A stretch of 64,000 nt of DNA from Pseudomonas abietaniphila (GTDB lineage: Bacteria; Pseudomonadota; Gammaproteobacteria; Pseudomonadales; Pseudomonadaceae). Below are positions 40,628-50,400 of this stretch, one piece after another (positions within the stretch are counted from its first letter, which is position 1; the number at the start of each line of letters is the position of its first letter). The notes under the pieces are model-generated. The model ran no database searches, had not been told where the DNA came from, and worked only from the letters and a program-made list of their open reading frames with translations. The stretch is from the NCBI RefSeq assembly GCF_900100795.1, contig NZ_FNCO01000012.1, forward strand, positions 169,196 to 233,195. The letters run 5' to 3'. The translations under genes were made by a program, and so were the position numbers.

Positions 40628-43048
40628 TCACTCCGGCAGTTTGTAGGCAATGATGTAGTCGCCCATCCGGGTGCCCAGCGAGCCGTGGCCGCCGGCGACG
40701 ATCAGCACGTATTGCTTGCCGTCCTTGCCGGTGTAGGTCATCGGGGTCGCCTGACCGCCTGCTGGCAGACGTCCGGCGAACAGCTCTTTACCGGTTTTCA
40801 CGTCATAGGCACGCAGGTACTGGTCCAGGGTGCCGGCCAGGAAGCCAACGCCACCCGCCGTTACCATCGAACCGCCCATGCTCGGTACGCCGACCGGCAG
40901 GCCGATTGGCACTGGCGTGTTGTCGCGGGTGGTGCCGTTCTTGTGTTTCCAGATCACCTGATTGGTGGTCAGGTCGACAGCCGCCACGTTACCCCACGAT
41001 GGGGCTTGGCACGGGATGCCGATCTGCGACATCAATGGGTGCATGATCACCGCATACGGCGCGCCGGTGTTCGGCTGTACGCCGCTGGTTTCGCTTTCAC
41101 GCTTGCTGCCGGCTTCCACTTTGGCGCGTGGCACCAGCTTGGAAACGAAGGCCATGTAGTTCGGGCTGGTGAACATCAATTGACGAACCGGATCGACCGA
41201 CACGGCGCCCCAGTTGAACACACCGACGTTGCCCGGGTAGATGATGCTGCCCTGTTCCGACGGCGGCGTGTACTGACCTTCGTAACGCAGTTCCTTGAAC
41301 TGGATGCGGCACAGCATCTGGTCGAACGCGGTGGCGCCCCACATGGACTTTTCGGTCAGCTCAGGTGGCAGCATGTTCAGCTGCGAGCGGGCCTGAGTCG
41401 GCGACGTGTGGTCGCCTTGCGCAGCACCGGTCGGCGCCGGGACTTCGTCGATCGGTACGATCGGCGTGCCGTCGCGACGGTCCAGCACGTACAGGCTGCC
41501 TTGCTTGGTCGGTTGAATCACGGCCGGCTTCACGCCGTCCTTGGTTTTCAGGTTGATCAGCGTTGGCTGGCTCGGTACGTCCATGTCCCACAGGTCATGG
41601 TGAGTGAACTGGTAATTCCAGCGCACCTTGCCGGTGTTGACGTCCAGTGCGACCAGGCCGGCACTGAATTTCTCGGCGCCAGGGGTACGGTCGCCGCCGT
41701 ACTGGTCAGGCATCTGGTTGCCCAGAGGCAGGAACACCAGGCCCAGTTTTTCGTCGACACTGGCCAGCGACCACATGTTCGGCGCGTTGCGCGAGTAGAA
41801 CTGGTCGGCAGCGATGGGCGCGGTGGCGTCCGGGTTGTTCGGGTCCCAGTTCCAGACCAGCTTGCCGTCGTGCACGTCGTAGGCACGGATCACGCCCGAT
41901 GGCTCGTTGGTCGACTCGTTGTCGGTCACGTGGCCGCCGATGATGATCAGGTTACGCGTGATCGCGGCAGGGGAGGTGGAGTAGTAACCACCGGCCGTGA
42001 AGGGACCGATGTTGGCGCGCAGATCGATCGCACCTTTATTGGCGAAGTCTTCGCAGACTTTACCGGTGTCGGCGTTCAGCGCGATCAGGCGCGCATCGGC
42101 GGTCGGCAGGTACAGACGACGTGGGCACGAAGCAGCGATGGCAGTACCCGCTGGCGACAGTGCGGCAGCCGGTGCGCCAACGTCTGATTTCGCGTAGGCG
42201 TTTTCGTCGTAGTACGAGACGCCACGGCAGGTCATGTGCGCCCAGCCGGTGAAGTTCTTCGCACCTTCCTTGGAGATCTGCGGGTCGTACGACCAGATCG
42301 TCTTGCCGGTGTCAGGGTCCAGCGCCAGCACCTTGCTGTGAGGTGTGCAGGCGTAAACCATGCCGTTCACCTTGAGCGGGGTGTTTTCGTTGGTCAGCTC
42401 GACCGGGTCTTCCGCCGTTGGCAGGTCGCCGGTGCGGACGCGCCAGGCTTCCTGCAGCTTGCCGACGTTTTCCGGGGTGATCTGCTTCAGCGGCGAGTAA
42501 CGGTTGCCGTGCTCGGAACGGCCGTACGCCTGCCAGTCGCCATCGGGCATGGGCTGCGGATCGTAGGCCACGCCTGCGTCGTCACGGTCCAGCGTGCCTT
42601 TGATTTCACCCGGGCTGGTGAACTGGCTGGCCAGTGCAGTCAGACCGGCCAGCACCACGGCGATGCTCAGTGCAACGGTCGGCATGCCGCCTGGCTGGCC
42701 ACGCAGCAGAGGGCGACGGAACCATGGCAGCAGCATGACAATGCCGAGTACGAACCACAGCGACAGACGTGGCACCAACTGCCACCAGTCAAGGCCGACT
42801 TCCCAGAGCGCCCAGACCGTGCTCGCGAACAGCACCAGCGCAAACAGACCCAAGGCCGAACGACGGCCCATGATCAGCAACACGCCGGTGATGACGAAAC
42901 CGATACCGGTCAGCAGGTAGTACAGCGACCCGCCCAGCGTCAGCAGTTTGATACCCCCGGCCAACAAGGCCAGGCCCATCACAAGAATCACCAGCCCGAG
43001 CAAGCTCGGCAGCAGGCGACCCTTACTGAAAGCACCGTCAGTGCTCAT
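40628..43048 (-). CDS. gcd: PQQ-dependent membrane-bound glucose dehydrogenase
   Basis: An 806-residue quinoprotein that oxidises glucose to gluconate in the periplasm and passes electrons to ubiquinone. Five N-terminal membrane helices (about 10-140) precede an eight-bladed PQQ propeller. Tryptophan-docking motifs and conserved segments include WQAYGRSEHGNRYSPLKQI, TWSYD-type repeats (GKTIWSYDPQ, GKVRWNYQFTHHDLWDMD), TGWAHMTCRGVSYYDE and VTAGGVGFLAGTLDQYLRAYD. It lies downstream of and co-directional with oprB (128-bp gap), giving a glucose uptake and direct oxidation pair. Confidence 0.96.
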   Translation of the reverse strand: MSTDGAFSKGRLLPSLLGLVILVMGLALLAGGIKLLTLGGSLYYLLTGIGFVITGVLLIMGRRSALGLFALVLFASTVWALWEVGLDWWQLVPRLSLWFVLGIVMLLPWFRRPLLRGQPGGMPTVALSIAVVLAGLTALASQFTSPGEIKGTLDRDDAGVAYDPQPMPDGDWQAYGRSEHGNRYSPLKQITPENVGKLQEAWRVRTGDLPTAEDPVELTNENTPLKVNGMVYACTPHSKVLALDPDTGKTIWSYDPQISKEGAKNFTGWAHMTCRGVSYYDENAYAKSDVGAPAAALSPAGTAIAASCPRRLYLPTADARLIALNADTGKVCEDFANKGAIDLRANIGPFTAGGYYSTSPAAITRNLIIIGGHVTDNESTNEPSGVIRAYDVHDGKLVWNWDPNNPDATAPIAADQFYSRNAPNMWSLASVDEKLGLVFLPLGNQMPDQYGGDRTPGAEKFSAGLVALDVNTGKVRWNYQFTHHDLWDMDVPSQPTLINLKTKDGVKPAVIQPTKQGSLYVLDRRDGTPIVPIDEVPAPTGAAQGDHTSPTQARSQLNMLPPELTEKSMWGATAFDQMLCRIQFKELRYEGQYTPPSEQGSIIYPGNVGVFNWGAVSVDPVRQLMFTSPNYMAFVSKLVPRAKVEAGSKRESETSGVQPNTGAPYAVIMHPLMSQIGIPCQAPSWGNVAAVDLTTNQVIWKHKNGTTRDNTPVPIGLPVGVPSMGGSMVTAGGVGFLAGTLDQYLRAYDVKTGKELFAGRLPAGGQATPMTYTGKDGKQYVLIVAGGHGSLGTRMGDYIIAYKLPE

Positions 43049-43176
43049 AGTGTCGTACTCCGTAACGATTAAGTGGTTGACGCTTTGTTCTTTTCGTCTG
43101 ATCGACTCGAACCGTTTGAATCCGCTTCATTCACGCTAGTTCCTGAAACGGAATTCAGAAAGTTTAAATAAGCCGA

Positions 43177-44544
43177 TCAGAACGAAGATTGAATCTTCAG
43201 TCCGGCCACCAAGGCGTCATCGACCTGGTTCACGCCGCCCGGATGACGGATGAATTGCAGGTTGGGACGCACGGTCAGCCAGTTGGTCAGGTGAACGCCG
43301 TAGTACAGCTCGGCGTTGTATTCGGTGTCCTGCACGGGCAGGAAGGCCGGGTCGTTGTAGTCCGACACGCCGTCGGCCTGATTGCGCAGGTTGATGTTCT
43401 TGCGATACGCCGGGTTGACGTGAATGCGGCTCACAGCCAGGCCGAGATCATCTTGCGGGCGCGCATCGAACGGACCTTTGTAGGTCGCGCCCAAGGCCAC
43501 GAAGTTGTCGATCATGTTGGTCTTCTTGTCGTGCAGCGTGCCGTTGGCGAACAGGCTCAGGCCACGGCTGTTGTCACTGGCCAGGCTCGTGACCTGCTGG
43601 CGCAGGGTCAGCCACATGCCGTGTTTGCTGGACGAAGAGGCGTAGTCTTCGCCGCTCAGCGCGGCATAACGACCGTTGCTGTCCTTGTAGACGTCGCTGC
43701 TGTCGGCGGTGCTGTAGTAGTAGCCGAGACGGTATTCGCCCGGCAGGTCGTTGACTTTCGGGGACCAGACCAGCTCCACCGGCAACACCGCACCTTGGGT
43801 GCCACTGCCGCTGAGCTTGAAGTTGTTGTCGTTTTCCAGGTTCGACGGGTTCTGCTCGAAGGCGCCGATCTGTACGAACAGCTCAGGGTTGAGCTGGTAT
43901 TTGACGCGCATAGCCCACTGGCTGATCGGCCAGTTGTACCAGATGCCGCCGCCCCAGTTGCCGACCTGCGAGCCACAGAACGCCAGGTTCTGGAAGTCGC
44001 ACGGGAAGGTGTTGAAGTCTTCGCCTTCGTTGAAGCGACCGACCTTGATGCTCAGCTTCTGATCGAGAAATTTCTGCTGGTACCACAGGTCAGTCAGGCG
44101 CGTGACGTTGCCACGGCCCCAGACTTCCTGGGACGAGGAGATGGTGCCGACGCGGGGATCGGAAACGCGGTCGTTGCTGATGTTATCGCCGTTGCGGTTG
44201 GTCAGCGTCAGCTGAAATTCGGCGTCATGCCAGCCGAGGATCTTCTGCAGGTCCATGTGCGCGCCGAGGGCGAACTGGTCACTGTAGCGAGTGGCTTTAT
44301 CGTGGTTGTAGCCGCCGTGCAGGTTGGAACCCACTTCCACGACGCTGTCGAGTTTGAAGTCATAGCCCTGTTGCGACAGCTCGGTGCGCTTGCCACCCCA
44401 ATCCCCCAGCATCCACGGCGATTCACTGTCCAAAGCAGGTGCTGCATTGGCGCACGTCGCCAAGCCAAGGGTGATCAGCGTGGCACCGTGTACGGTCAAC
44501 AGCCTGGCGGTCGTGAGAGCGGGACGTTTCGGATGAGTAGGCAT
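43177..44544 (-). CDS. oprB: carbohydrate-selective porin OprB
   Basis: A 455-residue OprB-family outer-membrane porin for glucose and other sugars. The signal peptide is MPTHPKRPALTTARLLTVHGATLITLGLATCANAA. The mature protein begins with SPWMLGDWGGKRTELSQQGYDFKLD, a family signature, and ends in the strand GLKIQSSF with a terminal Phe, the sorting signal for outer-membrane barrels. I chose the ATG at 44544; the longer frame upstream is unlike the family. It lies upstream of gcd. Confidence 0.95.
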   Translation of the reverse strand: MPTHPKRPALTTARLLTVHGATLITLGLATCANAAPALDSESPWMLGDWGGKRTELSQQGYDFKLDSVVEVGSNLHGGYNHDKATRYSDQFALGAHMDLQKILGWHDAEFQLTLTNRNGDNISNDRVSDPRVGTISSSQEVWGRGNVTRLTDLWYQQKFLDQKLSIKVGRFNEGEDFNTFPCDFQNLAFCGSQVGNWGGGIWYNWPISQWAMRVKYQLNPELFVQIGAFEQNPSNLENDNNFKLSGSGTQGAVLPVELVWSPKVNDLPGEYRLGYYYSTADSSDVYKDSNGRYAALSGEDYASSSSKHGMWLTLRQQVTSLASDNSRGLSLFANGTLHDKKTNMIDNFVALGATYKGPFDARPQDDLGLAVSRIHVNPAYRKNINLRNQADGVSDYNDPAFLPVQDTEYNAELYYGVHLTNWLTVRPNLQFIRHPGGVNQVDDALVAGLKIQSSF

Positions 44545-45002
44545 GGGCGTTGAGTTCTTCTTTGAGGGGTCTGAAAGCCAAAGGAAACGCTGCTCGCAGC
44601 GCGTGGAAGTCGCGCCAGGCAAGGGTCTGAAGAGTAGACGGATTAATCGGTTCAGCGTTTAAGGCGGCGATGATAGGGCCCTAACGATTTTTTAAAAAGT
44701 CGAATTTGCGACATGATTAGTTGTTGTTTTGGTAACAGTCCGGCAAATACAAGGTAGCGCTATCCCTTAGCGTTTATATGGGATGGGCGAACGGCGTGGC
44801 CTGGCGGTCGTTCATCCACCGTTGCAGTGGCTGTACAGATGGAGCCTCGGCGCTCAAGCGGGTAGTTGGTGCAGCCAGTCATGGGTCGCTACCGACCTTG
44901 AACCTGTAACCCGTTCTACAATCTCTTCACACTTATCCATTGCTCCGTTAAGGTGCGCACCTCGCGACAACGTGTCCCTTCATCGAGTGCAAAAGGCCTG
45001 GC
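44545..45002. other. divergent intergenic region between oprB and the VF530 gene
   Basis: This 458-bp stretch must contain promoters in both directions. An imperfect A/T-rich inverted repeat ACGATTTTTTAAAAAGTCG lies near 44682-44700, about 140 bp before oprB, and is a possible regulator site. Longer frames crossing this region look like shadows of the VF530 gene. Confidence 0.35.
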
Positions 45003-45230
45003 ATGACCCTACCCAACAACAACCCGCTGCATGGCGTGACGCTGGAGCAGATCCTCAACGCGCTGGTCGAGCACTACGAGTGGTCGGGCCTGGCAGAGCG
45101 CATCGATATTCGCTGCTTCAAGAGCGACCCGAGCATCAAGTCGAGCCTGACGTTTCTGCGCAAGACACCTTGGGCGCGCGAGAAGGTCGAAGCCCTGTAC
45201 GTGAAACTGGCGCGCACCAAGCGCGGGTGA
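45003..45230 (+). CDS. VF530 family DNA-binding protein
   Basis: A 75-residue VF530 (DUF2132) protein. Signatures are NNPLHGVTLEQILNALVEHYEWSGLAERIDIRCFKSDPSIKSSLTFLRKTPWAREKVE. The family is described as small, helical and DNA-binding, with no firm role. A longer overlapping frame in another phase can be dismissed because this frame carries the full family sequence. It is followed 37 bp later by the Pr6Pr membrane protein gene. Confidence 0.88.
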   Translation: MTLPNNNPLHGVTLEQILNALVEHYEWSGLAERIDIRCFKSDPSIKSSLTFLRKTPWAREKVEALYVKLARTKRG

Positions 45231-45267
45231 TCGCGCCCCGTTCGAACGCCTTCCAGGACTGAATCAG

Positions 45268-45933
45268 ATGCACAGCCAAACGCTGCCCCTGGCGCCGGGA
45301 CAACGCCGCTTCGCCACCGCCAGCGCAGTGCTCGGCTGGTTCGCGTTGGCGGTTCAGTTGTATTTGATCCTGTGGGGCCGCTGGACCGATCAGGCCAGTC
45401 TGGTGGGCGGGCTGGTGCGCTTTTTCAGTTTCTTCACCGTGCTGACCAATACGCTGGTCGCCGTGGCGCTGACCTGTGCCATCACCGACCGGTGTGGTGC
45501 GGCGCACCGGTTCTTCCGATCCCCGATCGTGTGCGCGGGCATCACCACCAGCATTCTCCTGGTGAGCATCGCGTACAACCTGCTGCTGCGCCATTTGTGG
45601 ACGCCGGAAGGCTGGCAGTGGGTCGCCGACGAGCTGCTGCACGACGTCATGCCGCTGCTGTTTGTCGGTTATTGGTGGCTTTACGTCACGAAGGGTTTGC
45701 TGGGACTGAAGCATCTGCTGGCGTGGATCGCGTATCCCGCGGTGTACTTTGCCTGGCTGCTGTTTCGGGGAAACGCCTTCGGCGATTACCTGTACCCGTT
45801 TCTGGACATCGGCACGCTCGGCCTTGGCAGAGTGGTGATCAATGCTTTCGGGGTGTTGGCGGGGTTTGTGGTGATCGGGTTGATCATCGTGCTGATCGAC
45901 AGGCTCAAGGCGCGTCGCGTTCAGAATCGGTAG
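45268..45933 (+). CDS. Pr6Pr family membrane protein
   Basis: A 221-residue integral membrane protein with six hydrophobic segments, beginning ASAVLGWFALAVQLYLILWG and containing LVRFFSFFTVLTNTLVAVAL, typical of the Pr6Pr (FAR-17a/AIG1-like) group. Conserved polar residues near segment 4 (HDVMPLLFVGYWWLYV) match the family. No biochemical role is established. It may be co-transcribed with the VF530 gene, and it converges with the ferric reductase gene. Confidence 0.8.
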   Translation: MHSQTLPLAPGQRRFATASAVLGWFALAVQLYLILWGRWTDQASLVGGLVRFFSFFTVLTNTLVAVALTCAITDRCGAAHRFFRSPIVCAGITTSILLVSIAYNLLLRHLWTPEGWQWVADELLHDVMPLLFVGYWWLYVTKGLLGLKHLLAWIAYPAVYFAWLLFRGNAFGDYLYPFLDIGTLGLGRVVINAFGVLAGFVVIGLIIVLIDRLKARRVQNR

Positions 45934-45977
45934 GCCTCCACCGCTCGTGGCTGCGAAGGCCTACAGGCAGCGTCTCG

Positions 45978-46748
45978 TTATTCTTCGTCGGTGTCGGCCA
46001 GACGCCAGTAACCTGCCGCCTTCACCGCTGCCTCATCAAGTTTGAATTCGTCGAGCAGCACCCGACGCACCTTGCGTGACAACGCAGATTCCGTCGCCAC
46101 CCATGCATACAGACTCCCTTGCGGTAGCGTCAACTGACGCGTCACGTCCAGCAGACTCTGCTCACCGCGCAACACCCAGATCACGTCAACCTGCGCCTGG
46201 CTTGTCAGCGCCTGACGCTCAGCGGCGTCTTCGATCTCAACCACCACCTGTGCACGGCGATTGGCCGGCAGTTCTTCCAGTCGACGGGCGATGGCGGGCA
46301 GGGCCGTCTCATCGCCGATCAACAGGTAACTGTCGAACATGTCCGGCACGATCATCGAGCCACGAGGACCGGCGATGTACAGGTGTTGTCCGACAGCCGC
46401 CTGCGCCGCCCATGTCGCGGCAGGACCATCGCCATGCAGCACGAAGTCTATGTCCAGTTCTCCCGACGCTGCGTCGTAGCGGCGGGGCGTGTAGTCGCGC
46501 ATGGCCGGCTTTGGGCCGTCTGCATTCGCGCCGGGCATGAAGTTGTCCAATGCCGCCTGTTCTTCTGGCGTGGTAGCGAACAGCAGTTTGACGTGGTCGT
46601 CGGTGCCCAGGCTGATGAAGCCGGTCAGCTCATGCCCGTGCAGGGTCACACGGCGCATCCGTGGCGTAAGGTCAGTGACGCGCAGCACCTCGAGTTTGCG
46701 ACGCTTGATTTCGTGACTGACGCGGTGAATCGATTGCTGTGAATTCAT
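45978..46748 (-). CDS. siderophore-interacting protein / NAD(P)H-dependent ferric-chelate reductase
   Basis: A 256-residue SIP-family flavoreductase (YqjH/ViuB type) that reduces ferric siderophores in the cytoplasm. The FAD-binding motif MRDYTPRRYDA (about 79-89) is intact; GRQ-type NAD(P)H residues occur in YLLIGDETALPAIARRLEELP, and the C terminus VRRVLLDEFKLDEAAVKAAGYWRLADTDEE is a family signature. It overlaps the PadR gene by 4 bp. The pair mirrors E. coli yqjI-yqjH, in which a metal-responsive repressor controls the reductase. Confidence 0.92.
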   Translation of the reverse strand: MNSQQSIHRVSHEIKRRKLEVLRVTDLTPRMRRVTLHGHELTGFISLGTDDHVKLLFATTPEEQAALDNFMPGANADGPKPAMRDYTPRRYDAASGELDIDFVLHGDGPAATWAAQAAVGQHLYIAGPRGSMIVPDMFDSYLLIGDETALPAIARRLEELPANRRAQVVVEIEDAAERQALTSQAQVDVIWVLRGEQSLLDVTRQLTLPQGSLYAWVATESALSRKVRRVLLDEFKLDEAAVKAAGYWRLADTDEE

Positions 46749-47338
46749 TCGGACTTCTCCGACCGATTGTGGGGGCCATCGGCGACGGCTTTGGCGGTTT
46801 CGTTCAACAGGTCGCGAACGCGGACGATTTCTTCCGGGCTCCAGCGGCCATGGTGCATGTGCAGGGCGTGCCTGAGGTTGTGCACAGCCTCGTGAATTTC
46901 CGCTGGGCGATCGTGGCCGCGCAGCGAGCGCTTGCTCACCTCAATGCGCATCTTCACGCCATCCAGCGCGACGGCCTGCTCGATCAGGTGTTGCTGACCG
47001 GCGGGGGTGATCTGGTAACGCTTTTTGCCACCTTCCGCATCGCCAGCGATCAGCTCGCTTTCTTCCAGAAACGTCAGGGTGGGGTAAATCACACCGGGGC
47101 TCGGGCTGTAGGCCCCGTCGAACAAGCCTTCGATCTGGCGGATCAGGTCGTAGCCATGGCAAGGCTGATCGGCAATGAGTGCCAGCAGCAGGAGTTTCAG
47201 GTCGCCGGGAGCAAACACCCGAGGTCCGCGTCCACCGCGTTCCCGACCTGTGCGTTTTTCAAAACCATCGCGGCCGTCGCCGTGGTCACCGAAGTGAGGG
47301 CGGTGGTGATGGGGGTGATCGTGTGAGTGGTCTCTCAT
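46745..47338 (-). CDS. PadR family metal-responsive repressor (YqjI-like)
   Basis: A 197-residue PadR-family winged-helix regulator. The first 35 residues are very rich in His and Asp (MRDHSHDHPHHHRPHFGDHGDGRD), like the nickel/iron-binding extension of E. coli YqjI. The PadR domain follows with LKLLLLALIADQPCHGYDLIRQIEG and YSPSPGVIYPTLTFLEESELI, then a C-terminal helix for dimerisation. It overlaps the ferric reductase gene and lies behind a palindromic operator. It probably represses its own operon until metal binds the His-rich segment. Confidence 0.9.
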   Translation of the reverse strand: MRDHSHDHPHHHRPHFGDHGDGRDGFEKRTGRERGGRGPRVFAPGDLKLLLLALIADQPCHGYDLIRQIEGLFDGAYSPSPGVIYPTLTFLEESELIAGDAEGGKKRYQITPAGQQHLIEQAVALDGVKMRIEVSKRSLRGHDRPAEIHEAVHNLRHALHMHHGRWSPEEIVRVRDLLNETAKAVADGPHNRSEKSE

Positions 47339-47363
47339 CTTTTTTCATCTCTCGTTACAGTTA

Positions 47364-47387
47364 GATATACCTTAAGATATATCTTAA
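47364..47387 (-). promoter_or_regulatory. PadR/YqjI-type palindromic operator
   Basis: TTAAGATATATCTTAA at 47372-47387 is a perfect 16-bp palindrome. An overlapping 20-bp imperfect palindrome (18/20, centred on TTAA) covers 47364-47383. They lie 26-49 bp upstream of the PadR start, where a bound repressor would block transcription. Confidence 0.7.
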
Positions 47388-47491
47388 CGTGTATGCAAGA
47401 GGCTTAAAGACGAACGGTTCTCGTTTGTGCGGTCGCCTGGATTGCTCCTGGCCGGCATGAGTGAGGTTTTCGAGGCTGGAAGAAAGCAGGA

Positions 47492-50400
47492 TCAGCGAAG
47501 GCTCGCCACGTGCGTGGCCGCTGGCGCCTTGCACTGGGTGTATGTCCCGGGCTCCAGATAGCGATTGAGGATCGGCGCCATGCCTTTGAGGACCTGAACC
47601 GGCAATGCCGAGGTGAACTTGAAGCTTTCGGCCGCGCGGCCCGGTACGTACGCCGTCAACGTGCCGTAGTGGTTGTCGCCGATGTAGAACACGAACGTCG
47701 CGGTGCGGTTGATCGCCCTGGACGCGAGAATCCGCCCGCCGGAACCGAAGCTTTCGATGCGGTTGTCACCTGTACCGGTCTTGCCGCCCATCGCCAGTGT
47801 GGTGCCGTCCTGCAATTTGAAGCTGCCCGACACGCGCCTTGCGGTGCCGGCGTCCACCACCTGCGACAGCGCCTCGCGCATCGCGGTCGCGACGGCCGAA
47901 GGCAGCACGCGTTTGCCCAGCTCGGGGTTGTTGGTCAGCAGCGTTTCGTAGGGTGTGTCGGCCGCAAAGTGCAGGCTGTCGATGCGCAGGACCGGTAACC
48001 GGATCCCGTCGTTCTGAATGATCCCGATCAGCTCGGCCAACGCGGCCGGACGGTCGCCCGAGCTGCCGATGGCGGTCGCCAGCGAAGGGACCAGATGGTC
48101 GAAAGGATACCCCAGACGTTGCCAGCGTTGATGAATGTCGAGGAAGGCCTCGATCTCCAGCATCGTGCGGATGCGACTGTCTCGCGCGCTCTTGTGCCGA
48201 CTCTTGAATAACCAGCTGTACACCTCCTGACGTTCGAAGCGGCTGGCAGCGACAGCCTCCTTGAATTTTGCATCGGGGTTCTGCAGCAGATAGCCCACCA
48301 GCCACAGGTCCAGGGGATGAACCCGGGCGACAAAGCCCTGATCGGGCAGGTCGAATTTGCCCGGACCGTACGCGTAATACAGCTCGTCGAGCCGTTTTTC
48401 ACTGAGCGGTGGCTGACGTTTGTCCGCCACGACATGGGCGCGGACAAAAGCGTTGAACGCGCTTTGAGTTGCGTCGGGCAACAGGTAGCGGTGCACGGCC
48501 GCCAGGCGGCTGGCAGACGGATGGACCCCATCGAGGAAGGTGTCCAGGCGGTCCTGCGTGGTCTTGTTCTTGTAGCGTTTCCAGAACCTGAGCAGGAACG
48601 AAGTGCCCTCGCGATCGGCGAAATCGGCCAGGTATTCCTGACGCCTCGGGTCGCTGTCGTCCTTGAGCAGCACGGCGCTGTTGTTCGGCCCCTGGTAGGT
48701 CGTGTAGCGCACCACATCACGCATCAACCGAATGAACGGCAGGTTGATCGATTCCCGCAGTGCATCACGAAGCGTCGGGATGCGCTCATTGTCTTCGCGA
48801 CGAAAGTTATTGAAGTGGTGCATGCCGCCACCGGTGAAAAAGTACTCGCCGGGGCTGGCGGAGTATTTGCGGTCCAGCGCCGCCGTGAGCATCTTCGACA
48901 GGTCGCGGTCGTTGTTCTGGATCAGGTAATCCAGTGCCCAGCGACTGAGTCGGTCAGGGTCTTCGACCGGGACTTTCTTGAGTTCCGCATTGCTCATCCC
49001 GGCGTATTTGTCGTGAATTTCCGAGATGATTTGCAGATACGTCGTCAACACCCGCATTTTCGCGGTCGAGCCCAGCTCCAGCTTGCTGCCTTCGTTGATG
49101 TCGAACGGCTGATCCGTGCTGTCGGTCTGCACGCGGACCCGTGAGCCGTCGGCGTCGCGTTCGAACAACGTGAAGCTGTAGCGCACCGCCTGGGTGCTGG
49201 TCGGTGTCAACAGATGCTCGCCGAGCAGACCTAGCTGCGCGGCGTATTCAGGGTTTGCCAGGTCACGCAGGTACTGGCCGACGCTCAATTGCAGATCGCT
49301 TTGCAGCGTGCTGGTGGCCGACAGGTCGAGGCGGTCAAGATCGTAAAGCGTCCTGTCGAGCATGTTCGACAGGCGCGTGCGGGCGACCGTGATGCCTTTG
49401 TTGGTCTCGATGGGTTGCACGGTCGGCTGCTGCACCCAGTCACGGTAGGTCACGGTGGCGCCCATCGCGGCGTCTGCCAGTGCTTGGTGGATCACCTTGT
49501 TCTGCGCCAGCAAACGGATATGGCTGTCAGTCAGGTCGGCCAGCTCTTTGCGGCCCTTCGCCAGATAGTGCGAAGGCCGGCGCTGGGCGATGACCAGCGA
49601 CAGGACTTCACGCAGCGCCAGGCCCTTGGCCGCCATGGTTTTCGGGTCTGTGGCGGGCGATGCCAGCAACTGGTTGGTCCGGTCAAAGTCGGCGCCGTAC
49701 CAGACGCGCAGGCCTTCAGCCATGCCGTGCACTTCGCCATGCCCAGGCACCGCCGACAACGGCACGCTGTTGAGGTAGTCGCGCACCACCCGTTGCCGTG
49801 CCTCCAGCGTTTGCGGGCCGGGTTGATAGGCGCGCACGCTGGCGGAAATCATCTGACGTATTTTCTCGCCACCCGACTGCGTCAGGCCATCGGGCGAGTG
49901 ACGGTATTTCTCCAGTTGCGTGGCCAGCGTGCTCCCGCCCGCCGACTGGCCCGGCAGGCCAACCAGCTTCGCCACCTGTGAGACGGCGGCCTTGAGAAAG
50001 CGCGGCCAGTCCACCGCAGGGTTGGCCATTGGCTGCTTGTTGTCGAGCAAGTCACGGTTTTCGATGAACAACAGGCTGTTGACCACCACAGGCGGGATCG
50101 ACACGAAGGTTGGGTATAACTGCTGCGGGTACGTGAACTGATACAGCGAATCGCCCCGGCAATCGAAAATGGTCAGGCCTGACTGACTCTTTTCCTGGTA
50201 CGGCACGAAGAACCCGCGCTTGGCGTAGGAAACAAGCTCGGGAGAGAACCGGGCTTGCTCGGTGATCCGGTAATCACGTTTGAGCAAGCGGGGCAGGAAT
50301 TCGCCCAGCGATGAGTAGCCCAGGCGTTTGTCGAAAGGCCCGTCTCCAGGATACAGAATCGCGTCGCTGGGACCGGGCTCCACGGTGTAATTCAGTTCAT

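Noticed and set aside
44783..45262. A 159-codon frame overlapping the VF530 gene
   Set aside because: The VF530 frame at 45003-45230 carries the full family sequence; this one is in another phase and has no match.
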